Assembly (NCBI GenBank): GCA_021769135.1
Contig: JAETTM010000015.1
Span: 1 to 64,000 of the forward strand
Source of the DNA: Lachnospiraceae bacterium
GTDB taxonomy: Bacteria > Bacillota > Clostridia > Lachnospirales > Lachnospiraceae
DNA: 64,000 bases
Reading direction: 5' to 3'
The notes beneath the pieces are model-generated. The model did no database searches. It saw nothing but the letters and a program-made list of their open reading frames with translations, and was not told the origin of the DNA. Each line of letters opens with the position of its first letter. Positions within the stretch are counted from its first letter, which is position 1. Position numbers and translations under genes: made by a program. Below are positions 16,067 to 25,091 of this stretch, piece after piece.

Positions 16067-17407
16067 ATGAACGAGTATATAAAGGTTCTTTTGGAACAAA
16101 TCCGCTGCAAACGGGCTTGGGCGATGATAGAGGAGGAAATCAGGAACCATATCCTGGACCAGGCGGAGGCGAACAGAATGGAGGGAATGGAAGAAGAGGA
16201 GGCTTTGGCGGCGGCTGTCCGGGATATGGGCGACCCGGTGGAGGCAGGGGTGGCTCTGGACAGGATTCACCGGCCTCAGATGGCATGGGGGATGCTGGCC
16301 TTAATCGGGGCAATCAGCCTTTTGAGCATTTTCGCCCAGTGGATGCTGGGGAAAGCGGATTCTTCCCTGGGACAGGAGTATGGGATAAGGCATGCGGCCG
16401 GGGTGGCGGCGGGCTGTCTGGTAATGCTGGCAGTGTACCGCATAGATTACAGCTATATAGGAAAGTATGCGAAAAGGATAGGGCTTGTATTTTGCGTTAT
16501 CGTATTCCTTTTGGTTGGCGTCATGGGAACGGAGATAAACGGCGCAAGGGCGTGGATATCTTTAGGAGGTTTACGGGTGTCTGTTATTTTTCTCATGTAT
16601 TTGTTTATCCCCATATATGGGGCTTTGGTGTATCGGTATAGGGGAATGGGATGGAAAGGCCTGGGAAAATGCTTCGGGTGGATGCTGCCTCCCGTTTTGG
16701 CGGCATGGAAGATTCCGTGTATGAGCCTGGCATTGGCACTATTTTTAATGATGTCCATTATGCTTTCCATTGCAGTATGCCGGGGATGGTTTTCGGTTTG
16801 CGGGAAAAAGCTTGTGGCGGCGTATTGGACATTGGCGGCTGTATTGCCGGTTTGCCTCTTCCTTTCCGTCGGCATGGGGCATTTGCCGGGGTACCAGCAG
16901 GAAAGGCTAAAAGCCATTCTTGGCATGGAATCTTCCTATGTGGACTATGCAGGGGGTTTGGCGGCAGAATGTATAAAGGGCAGCCGTTTGATTGGGGGCA
17001 GCGGAAGGGAAATCATAAATATAAATTGGCTCCCTGAATTGGGCTGCGATTATATTTTGGTCTTTCTGGTTGTCTATTGCGGGATTGCGGTGGCACTGGC
17101 GGCCGGTTTGCTGATATTGGCCATCGCGGCAAAAACAATCCATATAGCTTTTGGGCAGAAGAATCAATTAGGGATGATGATGGGCTGCGGCTGCGGGCTT
17201 GTATTTGAAATGATGACACTGATGGGAATTCTAAGGAACTTTGGCCTGATACCGGCAACGCAGATTTTCTTCCCGTTTTTATCCGGAAGCCAGACAGGGG
17301 TAATTGTTTCCTACATTTTGGCAGGGATTATATTGAGCATTTACAGATACCGGAATATTCTGCCTGGGGAAAAGCCGGTTTTGAGGCAGGAGACGTTTGG
17401 AAAATAA
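16067..17407 (+). CDS. FtsW/RodA/SpoVE-like membrane protein with permease-prefix domain
   Basis: 446 residues. Residues about 1-70 are a soluble helical domain (IRNHILDQAEAN, EAVRDMGDP-like segment) of the permease-prefix type often found in PadR-linked membrane proteins. After it come about ten transmembrane helices with SEDS-family features: GARAWISLGGLRVS, YQQERLKAIL, GGSGREIININWLPE and LPATQIF-like segments near the C-terminus. SEDS proteins polymerise or handle lipid II. The divergence and the extra domain suggest a specialised paralogue instead of the housekeeping RodA or FtsW. It is coupled to the PadR gene upstream. Confidence 0.8.
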   Translation: MNEYIKVLLEQIRCKRAWAMIEEEIRNHILDQAEANRMEGMEEEEALAAAVRDMGDPVEAGVALDRIHRPQMAWGMLALIGAISLLSIFAQWMLGKADSSLGQEYGIRHAAGVAAGCLVMLAVYRIDYSYIGKYAKRIGLVFCVIVFLLVGVMGTEINGARAWISLGGLRVSVIFLMYLFIPIYGALVYRYRGMGWKGLGKCFGWMLPPVLAAWKIPCMSLALALFLMMSIMLSIAVCRGWFSVCGKKLVAAYWTLAAVLPVCLFLSVGMGHLPGYQQERLKAILGMESSYVDYAGGLAAECIKGSRLIGGSGREIININWLPELGCDYILVFLVVYCGIAVALAAGLLILAIAAKTIHIAFGQKNQLGMMMGCGCGLVFEMMTLMGILRNFGLIPATQIFFPFLSGSQTGVIVSYILAGIILSIYRYRNILPGEKPVLRQETFGK

Positions 17408-17414
17408 ACATAAA

Positions 17415-17445
17415 GCCCATGAACCAATCAAAATGATTCATGGGC
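17415..17445. terminator. Bidirectional terminator between convergent genes
   Basis: GCCCATGAA and TTCATGGGC form a perfect nine-pair stem with a 13-base loop. AAA precedes and AGCTTT follows, so it can serve both the FtsW-like gene and the convergent membrane-protein gene. Confidence 0.75.
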
Positions 17446-17459
17446 AGCTTTGTTAAAAA

Positions 17460-17861
17460 TTATTCAAACACATCCCACTGGGATTTCATCAGGAAATATG
17501 TAATCAGCGGGCAAATGGCAGCTGCAATAACTACCAGTACGGAGCCTACCAAACCGCCTGCGATGCCAGCGGAAGCGCTTCCCATAGCGGCTCCGGCAAC
17601 GACCCCGGCAAGGATAACGATTAACACGGATACAACGGCGTTAACCACTGCTGCGATACACATCAGCTTAAAGCCGAATTTTTTCATCTGGAACATAATC
17701 AGCACGCAGGAATAAATCAAAACAGCCTCGAGTACGATGCTGATGATTGAGCCAAGAGCATTTTGGCCGATTTTTGTTACGTTGCTGATTGCGCTGAGTC
17801 CGTTCATGATGATAACGAACCATAACCAAATCTTTAAGCCTTTTGAAATCTGTTTTTCCAT
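17460..17861 (-). CDS. Small polytopic membrane protein, unknown function
   Basis: 133 residues with four hydrophobic helices (about 10-30, 38-60, 66-95 and 100-125). The sequence is rich in Ile, Val, Ala and Gly with no charged residues inside the membrane spans and no recognised motif. ATG at 17861 is preceded by ggaggag on the minus strand. It is the only minus-strand gene in this stretch and stands alone between a shared terminator and the carB upstream region. I do not assign a function. Confidence 0.75.
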   Translation of the reverse strand: MEKQISKGLKIWLWFVIIMNGLSAISNVTKIGQNALGSIISIVLEAVLIYSCVLIMFQMKKFGFKLMCIAAVVNAVVSVLIVILAGVVAGAAMGSASAGIAGGLVGSVLVVIAAAICPLITYFLMKSQWDVFE

Positions 17862-17963
17862 TTTGTTTCTCCTCCATCATAATTGGTTTTTGTAAATCAT
17901 ATTCAGTCTAGCAGATTTTATAAGAAAAAACAAGAGGGGAATCCGGCCATTTCGAGTTATGCC

Positions 17964-18060
17964 GTAACAGTCCAGCCAGCAATGTCATTGAGTTAATGGC
18001 GACGGACGTTGCGAGAAGGATAAGATGTTAATTAAATGATATTGTGGGCTGAACTGTTAC
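17964..18060. repeat. Short inverted-repeat element upstream of carB
   Basis: GTAACAGTCCAGCC at 17964-17977 pairs with GGCTGAACTGTTAC at 18047-18060 with one mismatch, enclosing 69 bases. The unit looks like a small non-coding repeat. No gene is seen between 17880 and 18163, and no known attenuator was recognised. Confidence 0.55.
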
Positions 18061-18090
18061 CCGTCTGTGCCGGAATGTTAGGGAAAGCGA

Positions 18091-18119
18091 TTGACACCCG
18101 GAATCCCTAATGTTAAAAT
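18091..18119 (+). promoter_or_regulatory. Sigma-A promoter of carB
   Basis: TTGACA at 18091-18096 and TAAAAT at 18114-18119 are 17 bases apart with TG one base before the -10. A dyad (TTAGGGA near 18078 and TCCCTAA near 18104) surrounds the -35 and could be an operator. Confidence 0.7.
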
Positions 18120-18163
18120 CGTTACGATAGCAAAAAGCAGACAAGCAGCATAGGAGGTTTTTT

Positions 18164-21100
18164 ATGCCTAAGAGGACAGATATACATAAAGTACTGATTA
18201 TTGGTTCGGGCCCGATTATTATCGGCCAGGCTTGTGAATTCGACTATTCAGGAACACAGGCGTGCAAAGCGCTTCGTAAATTAGGTTATGAAATTGTATT
18301 GGTGAATTCCAATCCAGCAACGATTATGACGGATCCGGAGACGGCAGATGTTACTTATATTGAGCCGCTGAATGTAGAACGGCTGACGCAGATTATTGAG
18401 AAAGAACGCCCAGACGCCCTGCTTCCCAATTTGGGAGGACAGTCCGGGCTTAATTTGTGCGCGGAATTAAATAAAGCGGGAATCCTGGACAAGTATAAGG
18501 TGGAAATTATCGGTGTGCAGGCGGATGCCATCGAGCGTGGGGAAGACCGTATAGAATTTAAGAAAACAATGAATAGCTTAGGCATCGAAATGGCTCGCAG
18601 CGAGGTGGCCTATTCGGTGGAGGAAGCCCTTTCCATTGCAGAAAAGCTGGGATACCCCGTGGTGCTCCGTCCGGCATATACGATGGGGGGTGCCGGCGGC
18701 GGGCTGGTGTATAATAAGGAAGAATTAAAGGTAGTCTGCGCCAGAGGTCTTCAGGCCAGCCTGGTGGGGCAGGTCCTGGTAGAAGAATCCATTCTCGGCT
18801 GGGAAGAGTTGGAACTGGAAGTAGTGCGCGATGCGGAAAATAATATAATTACCGTATGCTTTATCGAAAATATCGACCCTCTGGGGATACATACCGGGGA
18901 TTCCTTCTGCGCAGCCCCCATGCTGACGATTTCCCAGGAATGCCAGAAGCGGCTGCAGGAGCAGGCCTATAAAATTGTGGAGTCCGTTCAGGTCATTGGA
19001 GGAACTAACGTGCAGTTTGCCCATGACCCTGTTTCGGATCGTATTATTGTTATTGAAATCAATCCCCGTACTTCCCGCTCTTCGGCGCTGGCGTCCAAAG
19101 CGACCGGTTTTCCTATCGCCCTTGTGTCGGCCATGCTGGCAACGGGATTGACTTTGAGGGAAATCCCCTGCGGAAAATATGGAACGCTGGATAAATATGT
19201 GCCTGACGGCGATTATGTGGTAATTAAATTTGCCCGCTGGGCATTCGAGAAGTTTAAGGGAGTGGAGGATAAACTGGGGACCCAGATGCGGGCAGTGGGG
19301 GAAGTGATGAGCATCGGGAAGAATTATAAGGAAGCCTTCCAGAAAGCAATCCGTTCCTTGGAGACAGGACGCTACGGGCTGGGCCATGTCAAAGATTTCG
19401 ATACGCTGACAAAGGAAGAACTGCTGCATCGCCTGATTACCCCTTCCAGCGAACGCCATTTCCTCATGTATGAAGCGCTTCGCAAAGGGGCCACGGTGGA
19501 GGAAATTTTTGAAATAACGAAGGTAAAAGCCTACTTTATTGAGCAGATGAAGGAACTGGTGGAAGAAGAGGAAGAGCTTCTGAAACGGAAAGGCGCTATG
19601 CCCGGGGATGAGGAGCTGATTGCTGCGAAGAAGGACGGGTTTTCGGATAAATATTTGAGCCAGCTGTTGGAGGTTCCGGAGGAAGATATCCGCAGCCGCA
19701 GGATGGAGTTAGGGCTGGAGGAAACGTGGGAAGGGGTTCATGTAAGCGGAACCCAGGACAGCGCCTATTACTATTCCACCTATAATGGGGAAGATAAAAA
19801 CCCTGTGACGGAGGATAAGCCGAAGATTATGATTCTGGGCGGAGGGCCTAACCGTATCGGGCAGGGAATCGAATTCGACTATTGCTGCGTGCATGCATCC
19901 ATGGCGCTGAAAAAGCTGGGATTCGAGACAATTATTGTGAACTGCAACCCGGAAACAGTGTCTACGGACTATGATACCTCGGACAAGCTTTATTTTGAGC
20001 CTTTGACCCTGGAAGATGTGCTGAGCATCTATAAGAAAGAAAAGCCGCTAGGGGTAATCGCCCAGTTTGGAGGGCAGACGCCATTAAACCTGGCGGCGGA
20101 ACTGGAAAAGAACGGCGTGAAAATATTGGGAACTTCCCCCTCGGTGATTGATTTGGCGGAGGACAGGGATTTATTCCGGGAAATGATGGAGAAGCTGGAC
20201 ATCCCCATGCCGGAATCGGGCATGGCCACTACGGTGGAAGAAGCCGTGCATATCGCAGGGGAAATCGGCTATCCCGTTATGGTGCGCCCTTCCTATGTGC
20301 TGGGCGGCCGGGGCATGGAAGTGGTATATGACGATGACAGCATGAGGGAATATATGAATGCGGCGGTAGGGGTAACGCCGGATAGGCCGATTCTTATTGA
20401 CCGTTTCCTGAACCACGCATTGGAATGCGAAGCGGATGCTATCAGCGACGGCACGCATGCCTTTGTGCCTGCGGTAATGGAGCATATCGAGCTGGCAGGC
20501 ATCCACTCCGGGGATTCCGCATGCATTATCCCTTCGGTTCATATTTCGGACGAAAATGTGGAGACGATTAAAGAATATACGAGGAAAATCGCGGAGGAAA
20601 TGCATGTCAAAGGCCTGATGAACATGCAGTATGCCATAGAGAACGGAAAGGTTTTCGTACTGGAAGCCAATCCCAGGGCTTCCCGTACCGTGCCGTTAGT
20701 TTCCAAAGTGTGCAATATCCGCATGGTGCCGTTGGCGACGGAAATTATTACGGAGGAAATTACCGGACGTCCTTCACCGGTTCCGGGGCTGAAGGAACAG
20801 GAAATTCCCAATTACGGGGTAAAAGAGGCGGTTTTCCCCTTTAATATGTTTCAGGAAGTAGACCCTGTTTTAGGGCCGGAAATGCGTTCCACAGGAGAAG
20901 TGCTGGGCTTGTCGCCTTCCTATGGAGAAGCTTTCTTCAAGGCCCAGGAGGCGGCGCAGTCCAAGCTGCCGCTGGAAGGAACGGTGTTGATTTCCGTAAA
21001 CGACAAGGATAAAGATGAAGTGATAGAGGCGGCCCGCAGTTTTGCGGAAGACGGATTCCGGATTGTGGCTACCGGGGGAACCTATGATTTAATCGCGGCG

Positions 21101-21388
21101 GCGGGGATTCCGGCCACTAAGGTGAAGAAGCTTTACGAAGGCCGCCCGAATATCGGGGATATGATTACCAATGGGGATATCCATCTAGTGCTGAATACCC
21201 CTATCGGCAAAGACGGCATTCACGATGACAGCTATCTTAGAAAGGCAGCGATTAAAGCGAAAGTGCCGTATTTTACCACTGTTGCGGCAGCCAGGGTAAC
21301 GGCGGAAGGGATTCATTATGTAAAGACGCATAAAGGAGGGGCGCTGAAATCCCTGCAGGAGCTGCATAGCGAGATTCATGATAAGTAA
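18164..21388 (+). CDS. carB: Carbamoyl-phosphate synthase large subunit
   Basis: 1074 residues, the usual length. Two tandem ATP-grasp synthetase halves are visible: the first with GSGPIIIGQACEFDYSGTQA and the second with GGGPNRIGQGIEFDYCCVHA near residue 560. They phosphorylate bicarbonate and carbamate to form carbamoyl phosphate for pyrimidine and arginine synthesis. The C-terminal 130 residues are the allosteric MGS-like domain (TGGTYDLIAAAGI). The start has aggagg about seven bases upstream. carA, which supplies ammonia from glutamine, is not next to it; the genes that follow belong to purine synthesis. Confidence 0.96.
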   Translation: MPKRTDIHKVLIIGSGPIIIGQACEFDYSGTQACKALRKLGYEIVLVNSNPATIMTDPETADVTYIEPLNVERLTQIIEKERPDALLPNLGGQSGLNLCAELNKAGILDKYKVEIIGVQADAIERGEDRIEFKKTMNSLGIEMARSEVAYSVEEALSIAEKLGYPVVLRPAYTMGGAGGGLVYNKEELKVVCARGLQASLVGQVLVEESILGWEELELEVVRDAENNIITVCFIENIDPLGIHTGDSFCAAPMLTISQECQKRLQEQAYKIVESVQVIGGTNVQFAHDPVSDRIIVIEINPRTSRSSALASKATGFPIALVSAMLATGLTLREIPCGKYGTLDKYVPDGDYVVIKFARWAFEKFKGVEDKLGTQMRAVGEVMSIGKNYKEAFQKAIRSLETGRYGLGHVKDFDTLTKEELLHRLITPSSERHFLMYEALRKGATVEEIFEITKVKAYFIEQMKELVEEEEELLKRKGAMPGDEELIAAKKDGFSDKYLSQLLEVPEEDIRSRRMELGLEETWEGVHVSGTQDSAYYYSTYNGEDKNPVTEDKPKIMILGGGPNRIGQGIEFDYCCVHASMALKKLGFETIIVNCNPETVSTDYDTSDKLYFEPLTLEDVLSIYKKEKPLGVIAQFGGQTPLNLAAELEKNGVKILGTSPSVIDLAEDRDLFREMMEKLDIPMPESGMATTVEEAVHIAGEIGYPVMVRPSYVLGGRGMEVVYDDDSMREYMNAAVGVTPDRPILIDRFLNHALECEADAISDGTHAFVPAVMEHIELAGIHSGDSACIIPSVHISDENVETIKEYTRKIAEEMHVKGLMNMQYAIENGKVFVLEANPRASRTVPLVSKVCNIRMVPLATEIITEEITGRPSPVPGLKEQEIPNYGVKEAVFPFNMFQEVDPVLGPEMRSTGEVLGLSPSYGEAFFKAQEAAQSKLPLEGTVLISVNDKDKDEVIEAARSFAEDGFRIVATGGTYDLIAAAGIPATKVKKLYEGRPNIGDMITNGDIHLVLNTPIGKDGIHDDSYLRKAAIKAKVPYFTTVAAARVTAEGIHYVKTHKGGALKSLQELHSEIHDK

Positions 21389-21512
21389 AGGCGGAAACGA
21401 ATAAAGGCAGGCACCTTTTGGAACCTGGGCGGAAAAAAGATGCGGCAAAGGCCTGGAAATCTACAGGCAGAGGAAATATGGCGGCCGCGATGGCGGCGGA
21501 ACGGAGGAGAAG

Positions 21513-22223
21513 ATGCAGAAGTTGTCACTGGAACAGGAATTGAAAAGCAACGCTTATCCCGGAAGGGGCATTGTAATCGGAAGGACGGAGGACGGGAAAA
21601 AGGCAGTTGCGGCATATTTTATTATGGGGAGAAGCTCCAACAGCAGAAACCGTGTGTTTGTGACGGAAGGCGAGGGGATTAGGACAGAAGCCTTCGATGC
21701 CTCCAAGCTTGAGGATCCCAGCCTGATTATTTATGCGCCGGTGCGTGTGTTTGGGGGGAAAACTATCGTAACGAACGGCGATCAGACAGATACCGTATAT
21801 GGAGGGCTGGAAGCGGGGCTGACTTTTGAGCAGTCTTTGAGAAGCCGGGAGTTCGAGCCGGATGCCCCCAACTATACGCCCAGGATTTCGGGGCTTATGG
21901 ATGTGGAAAAGGGTCAGTACCATTATGCCATGTCCATTTTAAAGAGCAATAACGGCAGCCCGGATTCCTGCAGCCGGTATACTTTTACCTATGAGGCTCC
22001 GGCGGCGGGCGAAGGCCATTTTATCCATACCTATATGCATGACGGCAATCCCCTGCCCAGTTTTGAAGGGGAGCCAAAGCTGGTGGGAATCGGTGGAGGA
22101 ATTGATGAATTTACTAAAATGGTTTGGGAAAGCCTGAATGAAGAGAATAAGGTTTCCCTGTTTGTAAGGTATATTGACATTGCTACGGGCAAGTACGAGA
22201 CAAGGATAGTGAACAAGAATTAA
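21513..22223 (+). CDS. IMP cyclohydrolase, PurO-like
   Basis: 236 residues related to the archaeal-type IMP cyclohydrolase (PurO), which closes the ring of FAICAR to give IMP. Visible segments are YPGRGIVIGRTEDGKKAV, MGRSSNSRNRVF and YGGLEAGLTFEQSL. ATG 21513 follows cggaggag. The next gene supplies the preceding reaction, so together they replace bifunctional PurH. The 124 bases between carB and this gene hold a small hairpin but no gene. Confidence 0.88.
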   Translation: MQKLSLEQELKSNAYPGRGIVIGRTEDGKKAVAAYFIMGRSSNSRNRVFVTEGEGIRTEAFDASKLEDPSLIIYAPVRVFGGKTIVTNGDQTDTVYGGLEAGLTFEQSLRSREFEPDAPNYTPRISGLMDVEKGQYHYAMSILKSNNGSPDSCSRYTFTYEAPAAGEGHFIHTYMHDGNPLPSFEGEPKLVGIGGGIDEFTKMVWESLNEENKVSLFVRYIDIATGKYETRIVNKN

Positions 22224-22241
22224 AGGGAAAGGAAAAGTAAG

Positions 22242-23420
22242 ATGAATGAAATTGAATTGAAATATGGGTGTAATCCGAACCAGAAGCCTTCCAGGATTTA
22301 TATGGAGGATGGGAGCGAGCTGCCGGTTCGCGTTTTGAACGGGAAGCCGGGGTATATTAATTTCCTGGATGCCTTTAACGGATGGCAGTTGGTAAAGGAA
22401 TTAAAGGAAGCTACGGGGCTGCCTGCGGCAACATCTTTTAAGCATGTATCCCCGGCGGGGGCGGCGGTGGGATTGCCCCTTGATGAAACGCTGGCCCGGA
22501 TTTACTGGGTGGATGACCTGGGGGAACTTTCCCCGCTGGCATGTGCTTATGCAAGGGCGAGGGGAGCGGATAGAATGTCTTCTTTCGGGGATTTTATCGC
22601 CCTGTCGGACGAATGCGACGAGGATACGGCGCGGCTGATTAAAAGGGAAGTATCCGATGGCGTGATTGCCCCCGGCTATACCCCGGAGGCATTGGAATTG
22701 CTGAAGGGAAAGAAAAAGGGCAATTACAACGTGATTCAGATAGATGCCTCCTACGTTCCGGCGGCGTTGGAAAGGAAACAGGTTTATGGCATTACCTTTG
22801 AACAGGGGAGGAACGAACTGGATATTGACGGAGGGCTTTTGACCCATGTGGTGACTCAAAATAAGGAAATCCCCAAAGAGGCTTTGATTGATTTGAAAAT
22901 TGCCCTGATTACTTTGAAGTATACCCAATCTAATTCGGTCTGCTATGTAAAAGGCGGGCAGGCTATCGGTATCGGCGCAGGGCAGCAGTCCAGGATTCAT
23001 TGTACCAGGCTGGCCGGGCAGAAAGCGGATAACTGGTATCTGCGCCAGTCGCCGCAGGTTCTGGGGCTTAAGTTTTTGGATAGCCTTGGCCGGGCGGACA
23101 GGGATAACGCAATCGATGTATATATGGGGGACGAATACGAGGACGTGCTCCGGGAAGGGGAATGGCAGAAGCGTTTCCAGGAAAAGCCCCCGGTCTTCAC
23201 CAGGGAAGAAAAGAGGGCCTGGCTGGATGGAAATCAGGGAGTGGCCTTAGGCTCCGACGCATTTTTCCCGTTTTCCGATAATATCGAAAGGGCATATAAG
23301 AGCGGCGTAAAATATATTGCCCAGCCGGGCGGCTCGGTCAGGGATGATGCCGTGATTGAATGCTGCGATAAATATGGCATGGTCATGGTATTTACCGGCA
23401 TACGGCTGTTCCACCATTAA
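22242..23420 (+). CDS. AICAR formyltransferase (stand-alone PurH-type transformylase)
   Basis: 392 residues corresponding to the C-terminal transformylase domain of PurH, which transfers formyl from 10-formyl-THF to AICAR. Diagnostic segments are LKYGCNPNQKPSRIYM, TSFKHVSPAGAAVG, TQSNSVCYVKGGQAIGIGAGQQSR and IAQPGGSVRDDAVI. The N-terminal MGS-like cyclohydrolase domain of ordinary PurH is missing; that activity is provided by the gene 18 bases upstream. Start ATG has an aaaggaaa site. Presumably part of one transcript from carB. Confidence 0.93.
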   Translation: MNEIELKYGCNPNQKPSRIYMEDGSELPVRVLNGKPGYINFLDAFNGWQLVKELKEATGLPAATSFKHVSPAGAAVGLPLDETLARIYWVDDLGELSPLACAYARARGADRMSSFGDFIALSDECDEDTARLIKREVSDGVIAPGYTPEALELLKGKKKGNYNVIQIDASYVPAALERKQVYGITFEQGRNELDIDGGLLTHVVTQNKEIPKEALIDLKIALITLKYTQSNSVCYVKGGQAIGIGAGQQSRIHCTRLAGQKADNWYLRQSPQVLGLKFLDSLGRADRDNAIDVYMGDEYEDVLREGEWQKRFQEKPPVFTREEKRAWLDGNQGVALGSDAFFPFSDNIERAYKSGVKYIAQPGGSVRDDAVIECCDKYGMVMVFTGIRLFHH

Positions 23421-23491
23421 ATATGCGGGATTTGCCGGGCAAATGTAAATAAAACCCATTATGCAGCCGATATAAAGAACAGATACCGTAA

Positions 23492-23515
23492 ATTTTCAAA
23501 ATGGATTTTGAAAAT
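23492..23515. promoter_or_regulatory. Palindrome upstream of the DUF6033-like gene
   Basis: ATTTTCAAAA and TTTTGAAAAT form a perfect ten-base inverted repeat around TGGA, 15 bases before the ribosome site. It may be an operator or an RNA hairpin. Confidence 0.45.
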
Positions 23516-23545
23516 AAGTTGTAAACTTCAAGGAGGATGATTGAT

Positions 23546-24364
23546 ATGGGCGTGAATGGGATTAATCAGAGTGCTTATGTGAATTCCATCGCATCGGCGG
23601 AGTACCAGAGCGCAAAAAGCTATGGTACAAAGGATGAGAAGGTGAAAAAGCAGCAGACGGCTGCCGAAGAGAAATTAAACAACGTGAGCGGAAGGACGAT
23701 TGGCAGTCCGAAGCTGAGCGACAAAGCGCTGAAATATTATGAGCAGCTGAAAAAGAAATATTCCAATATGGAGTTTGTCCTCGTTTCCCCGGATAAGAAG
23801 GCGGAAGTGGAAAGAAATAAAGGGATGTATGCCAGCAGCAAGGAGCTTCTCGTGCTCATCGACTCGGATAAAATCGAGAGGATGGCGGAGGATGAGGAAT
23901 ACCGCAAGAAATATGAAGGCATTTTAAACAATGCCACGTCACAGATGCAGCTGATGAAGCAGAATTTAGGGGCGAATGCCAGCAAAGTAAGTTCCTTTGG
24001 GATGACCTTTGACGACCATGGAAACGCTTCCTTCTTTGCGGTGGTGGACAAATCCCTGGCGAAACAGAGGGAAAGGATAGCCGCAAAGAAAGAAGAAAAT
24101 GCGGCGGCGAAAAAACAGGCGGCAAAGCAGGCGGAGAAGAAACAGGCAGAAGAAAAAGCAGCCCAAAGGAGAATGGAAGCGGCCCGGGAAGAAGAAAGCG
24201 GGGAGGCACAGAGGCTGGATAAAACCAACAAAGTAACCGTGACTGCCAGCTCGTGGGATGAACTTAGAAGGATGATTGACCAGGTGGTGGAGTCGGATAT
24301 GGGAGGAATCATGATGACGGAAGCGGAACGCAGCGTTGGCCGGAATTTTGATTTTTCACTGTAA
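23546..24364 (+). CDS. DUF6033-like protein, unknown function
   Basis: 272 residues, no signal peptide or membrane helix. Residues 1-170 are globular (LSDKALKYYEQLKKKYSNMEFVLVS is a recognisable family start region in Lachnospiraceae; only partly quoted). Residues about 180-225 form a long Ala/Lys/Glu/Gln-rich helix, then a short C-terminal domain ending with VGRNFDFSL. ATG 23546 lies nine bases after aggagg; ATG 23537 directly abuts it. It is flanked by a palindrome and a terminator, so it is monocistronic. Function is unknown. Confidence 0.75.
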   Translation: MGVNGINQSAYVNSIASAEYQSAKSYGTKDEKVKKQQTAAEEKLNNVSGRTIGSPKLSDKALKYYEQLKKKYSNMEFVLVSPDKKAEVERNKGMYASSKELLVLIDSDKIERMAEDEEYRKKYEGILNNATSQMQLMKQNLGANASKVSSFGMTFDDHGNASFFAVVDKSLAKQRERIAAKKEENAAAKKQAAKQAEKKQAEEKAAQRRMEAAREEESGEAQRLDKTNKVTVTASSWDELRRMIDQVVESDMGGIMMTEAERSVGRNFDFSL

Positions 24365-24392
24365 AGAATTCAATAGGATAAAAAGTAAAAGG

Positions 24393-24419
24393 AAGCCCGG
24401 TGTTATACTGGGCTTTTTT
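24393..24419 (+). terminator. Rho-independent terminator
   Basis: AAGCCCGG and CTGGGCTT pair around a short loop and run directly into six T. It ends the DUF6033-like gene. Confidence 0.85.
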
Positions 24420-24427
24420 CCTTACTT

Positions 24428-24456
24428 ATACTACTAAAATACTGCTAAAGTAGTAT
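24428..24456. promoter_or_regulatory. Dyad upstream of the MotA-like/LuxR operon
   Basis: ATACTACT and AGTAGTAT are perfect inverted copies 13 bases apart. The position, 60 bases before the first gene of an operon that encodes a LuxR-type regulator, fits an autoregulatory site (inference). Confidence 0.45.
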
Positions 24457-24518
24457 GGATTTTCCGGGATAATTGATGTATTTTCAAGGAGTAATGTAAA
24501 TAGAAAGGAGAGAGAGGT

Positions 24519-25031
24519 ATGTATTTATTGGCTGTTTTAGCGGTTATTTTATTGGTTTGGGCAATCGGCGCGGTATTGTCAGGAGGTGTGGCGGGGCTGT
24601 CCATGATGTTGGATTTGTGGCCTATGCTGCTTCTTTTGGCGATGGGGATATCCGTATTGGTGGCCACCGGATTCCGGAAAGATTTCGGGAATGCTTTCCG
24701 GTTGACAATGGGAAAAAAGAAGGCGGTAGGGTTAGCGGAGTGGAAACGGGCGAAGGAGGCTGTAGACCTTCTGGGCACAACGCTGCGCTATGGAGGAATT
24801 TTCATAGCCCTTGTCCAGCTTGTTTCGGTATCCTGGATTAATTCGGGAATGCAGACTGAGGATGGGAATATATGGTGGATGACTTTGGCAATTGCGTCAT
24901 TGCCCATATTGTATGGATATGCGGTCAGCATTTTGCTTTTGCCTATCAGCAGCAGGATTAGCATTTATATCATTGAATATATGCAGAAACCGGAAGAGGG
25001 AAAGGATATAACAGGAGGGTATGGGAAATAG
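24519..25031 (+). CDS. Compact MotA-like membrane protein
   Basis: 170 residues with four transmembrane helices (about 1-22, 30-50, 87-107 and 117-142). The N-terminal part (GAVLSGGVAGLSMM, then a helix ending in RKDFGNAFRL) and the last helix (LPILYGYAVSILLLPI) resemble helices 1-2 and 4 of the MotA/ExbB stator family. The large cytoplasmic loop of MotA is reduced to about 35 residues, and no MotB follows. aaaggagag precedes the ATG. It is 60 bases upstream of a membrane LuxR gene. A proton-channel or sensing role is speculative. Confidence 0.6.
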   Translation: MYLLAVLAVILLVWAIGAVLSGGVAGLSMMLDLWPMLLLLAMGISVLVATGFRKDFGNAFRLTMGKKKAVGLAEWKRAKEAVDLLGTTLRYGGIFIALVQLVSVSWINSGMQTEDGNIWWMTLAIASLPILYGYAVSILLLPISSRISIYIIEYMQKPEEGKDITGGYGK

Positions 25032-25091
25032 GGAAGGTATGGATAGGAAAAAAGATATGGGGAATGGAAAAGATAGGAGAATAATAAGAGC

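Noticed and set aside
17440-17715. Open frame on the + strand opposite the small membrane protein
   Set aside because: Thr/Ala-rich shadow of the minus-strand gene, which has a clear ribosome site and membrane helices.
17880-18163. PyrR-type or other attenuator before carB
   Set aside because: No terminator/antiterminator pair or PyrR-binding loop could be seen; only a small inverted-repeat element and a promoter.
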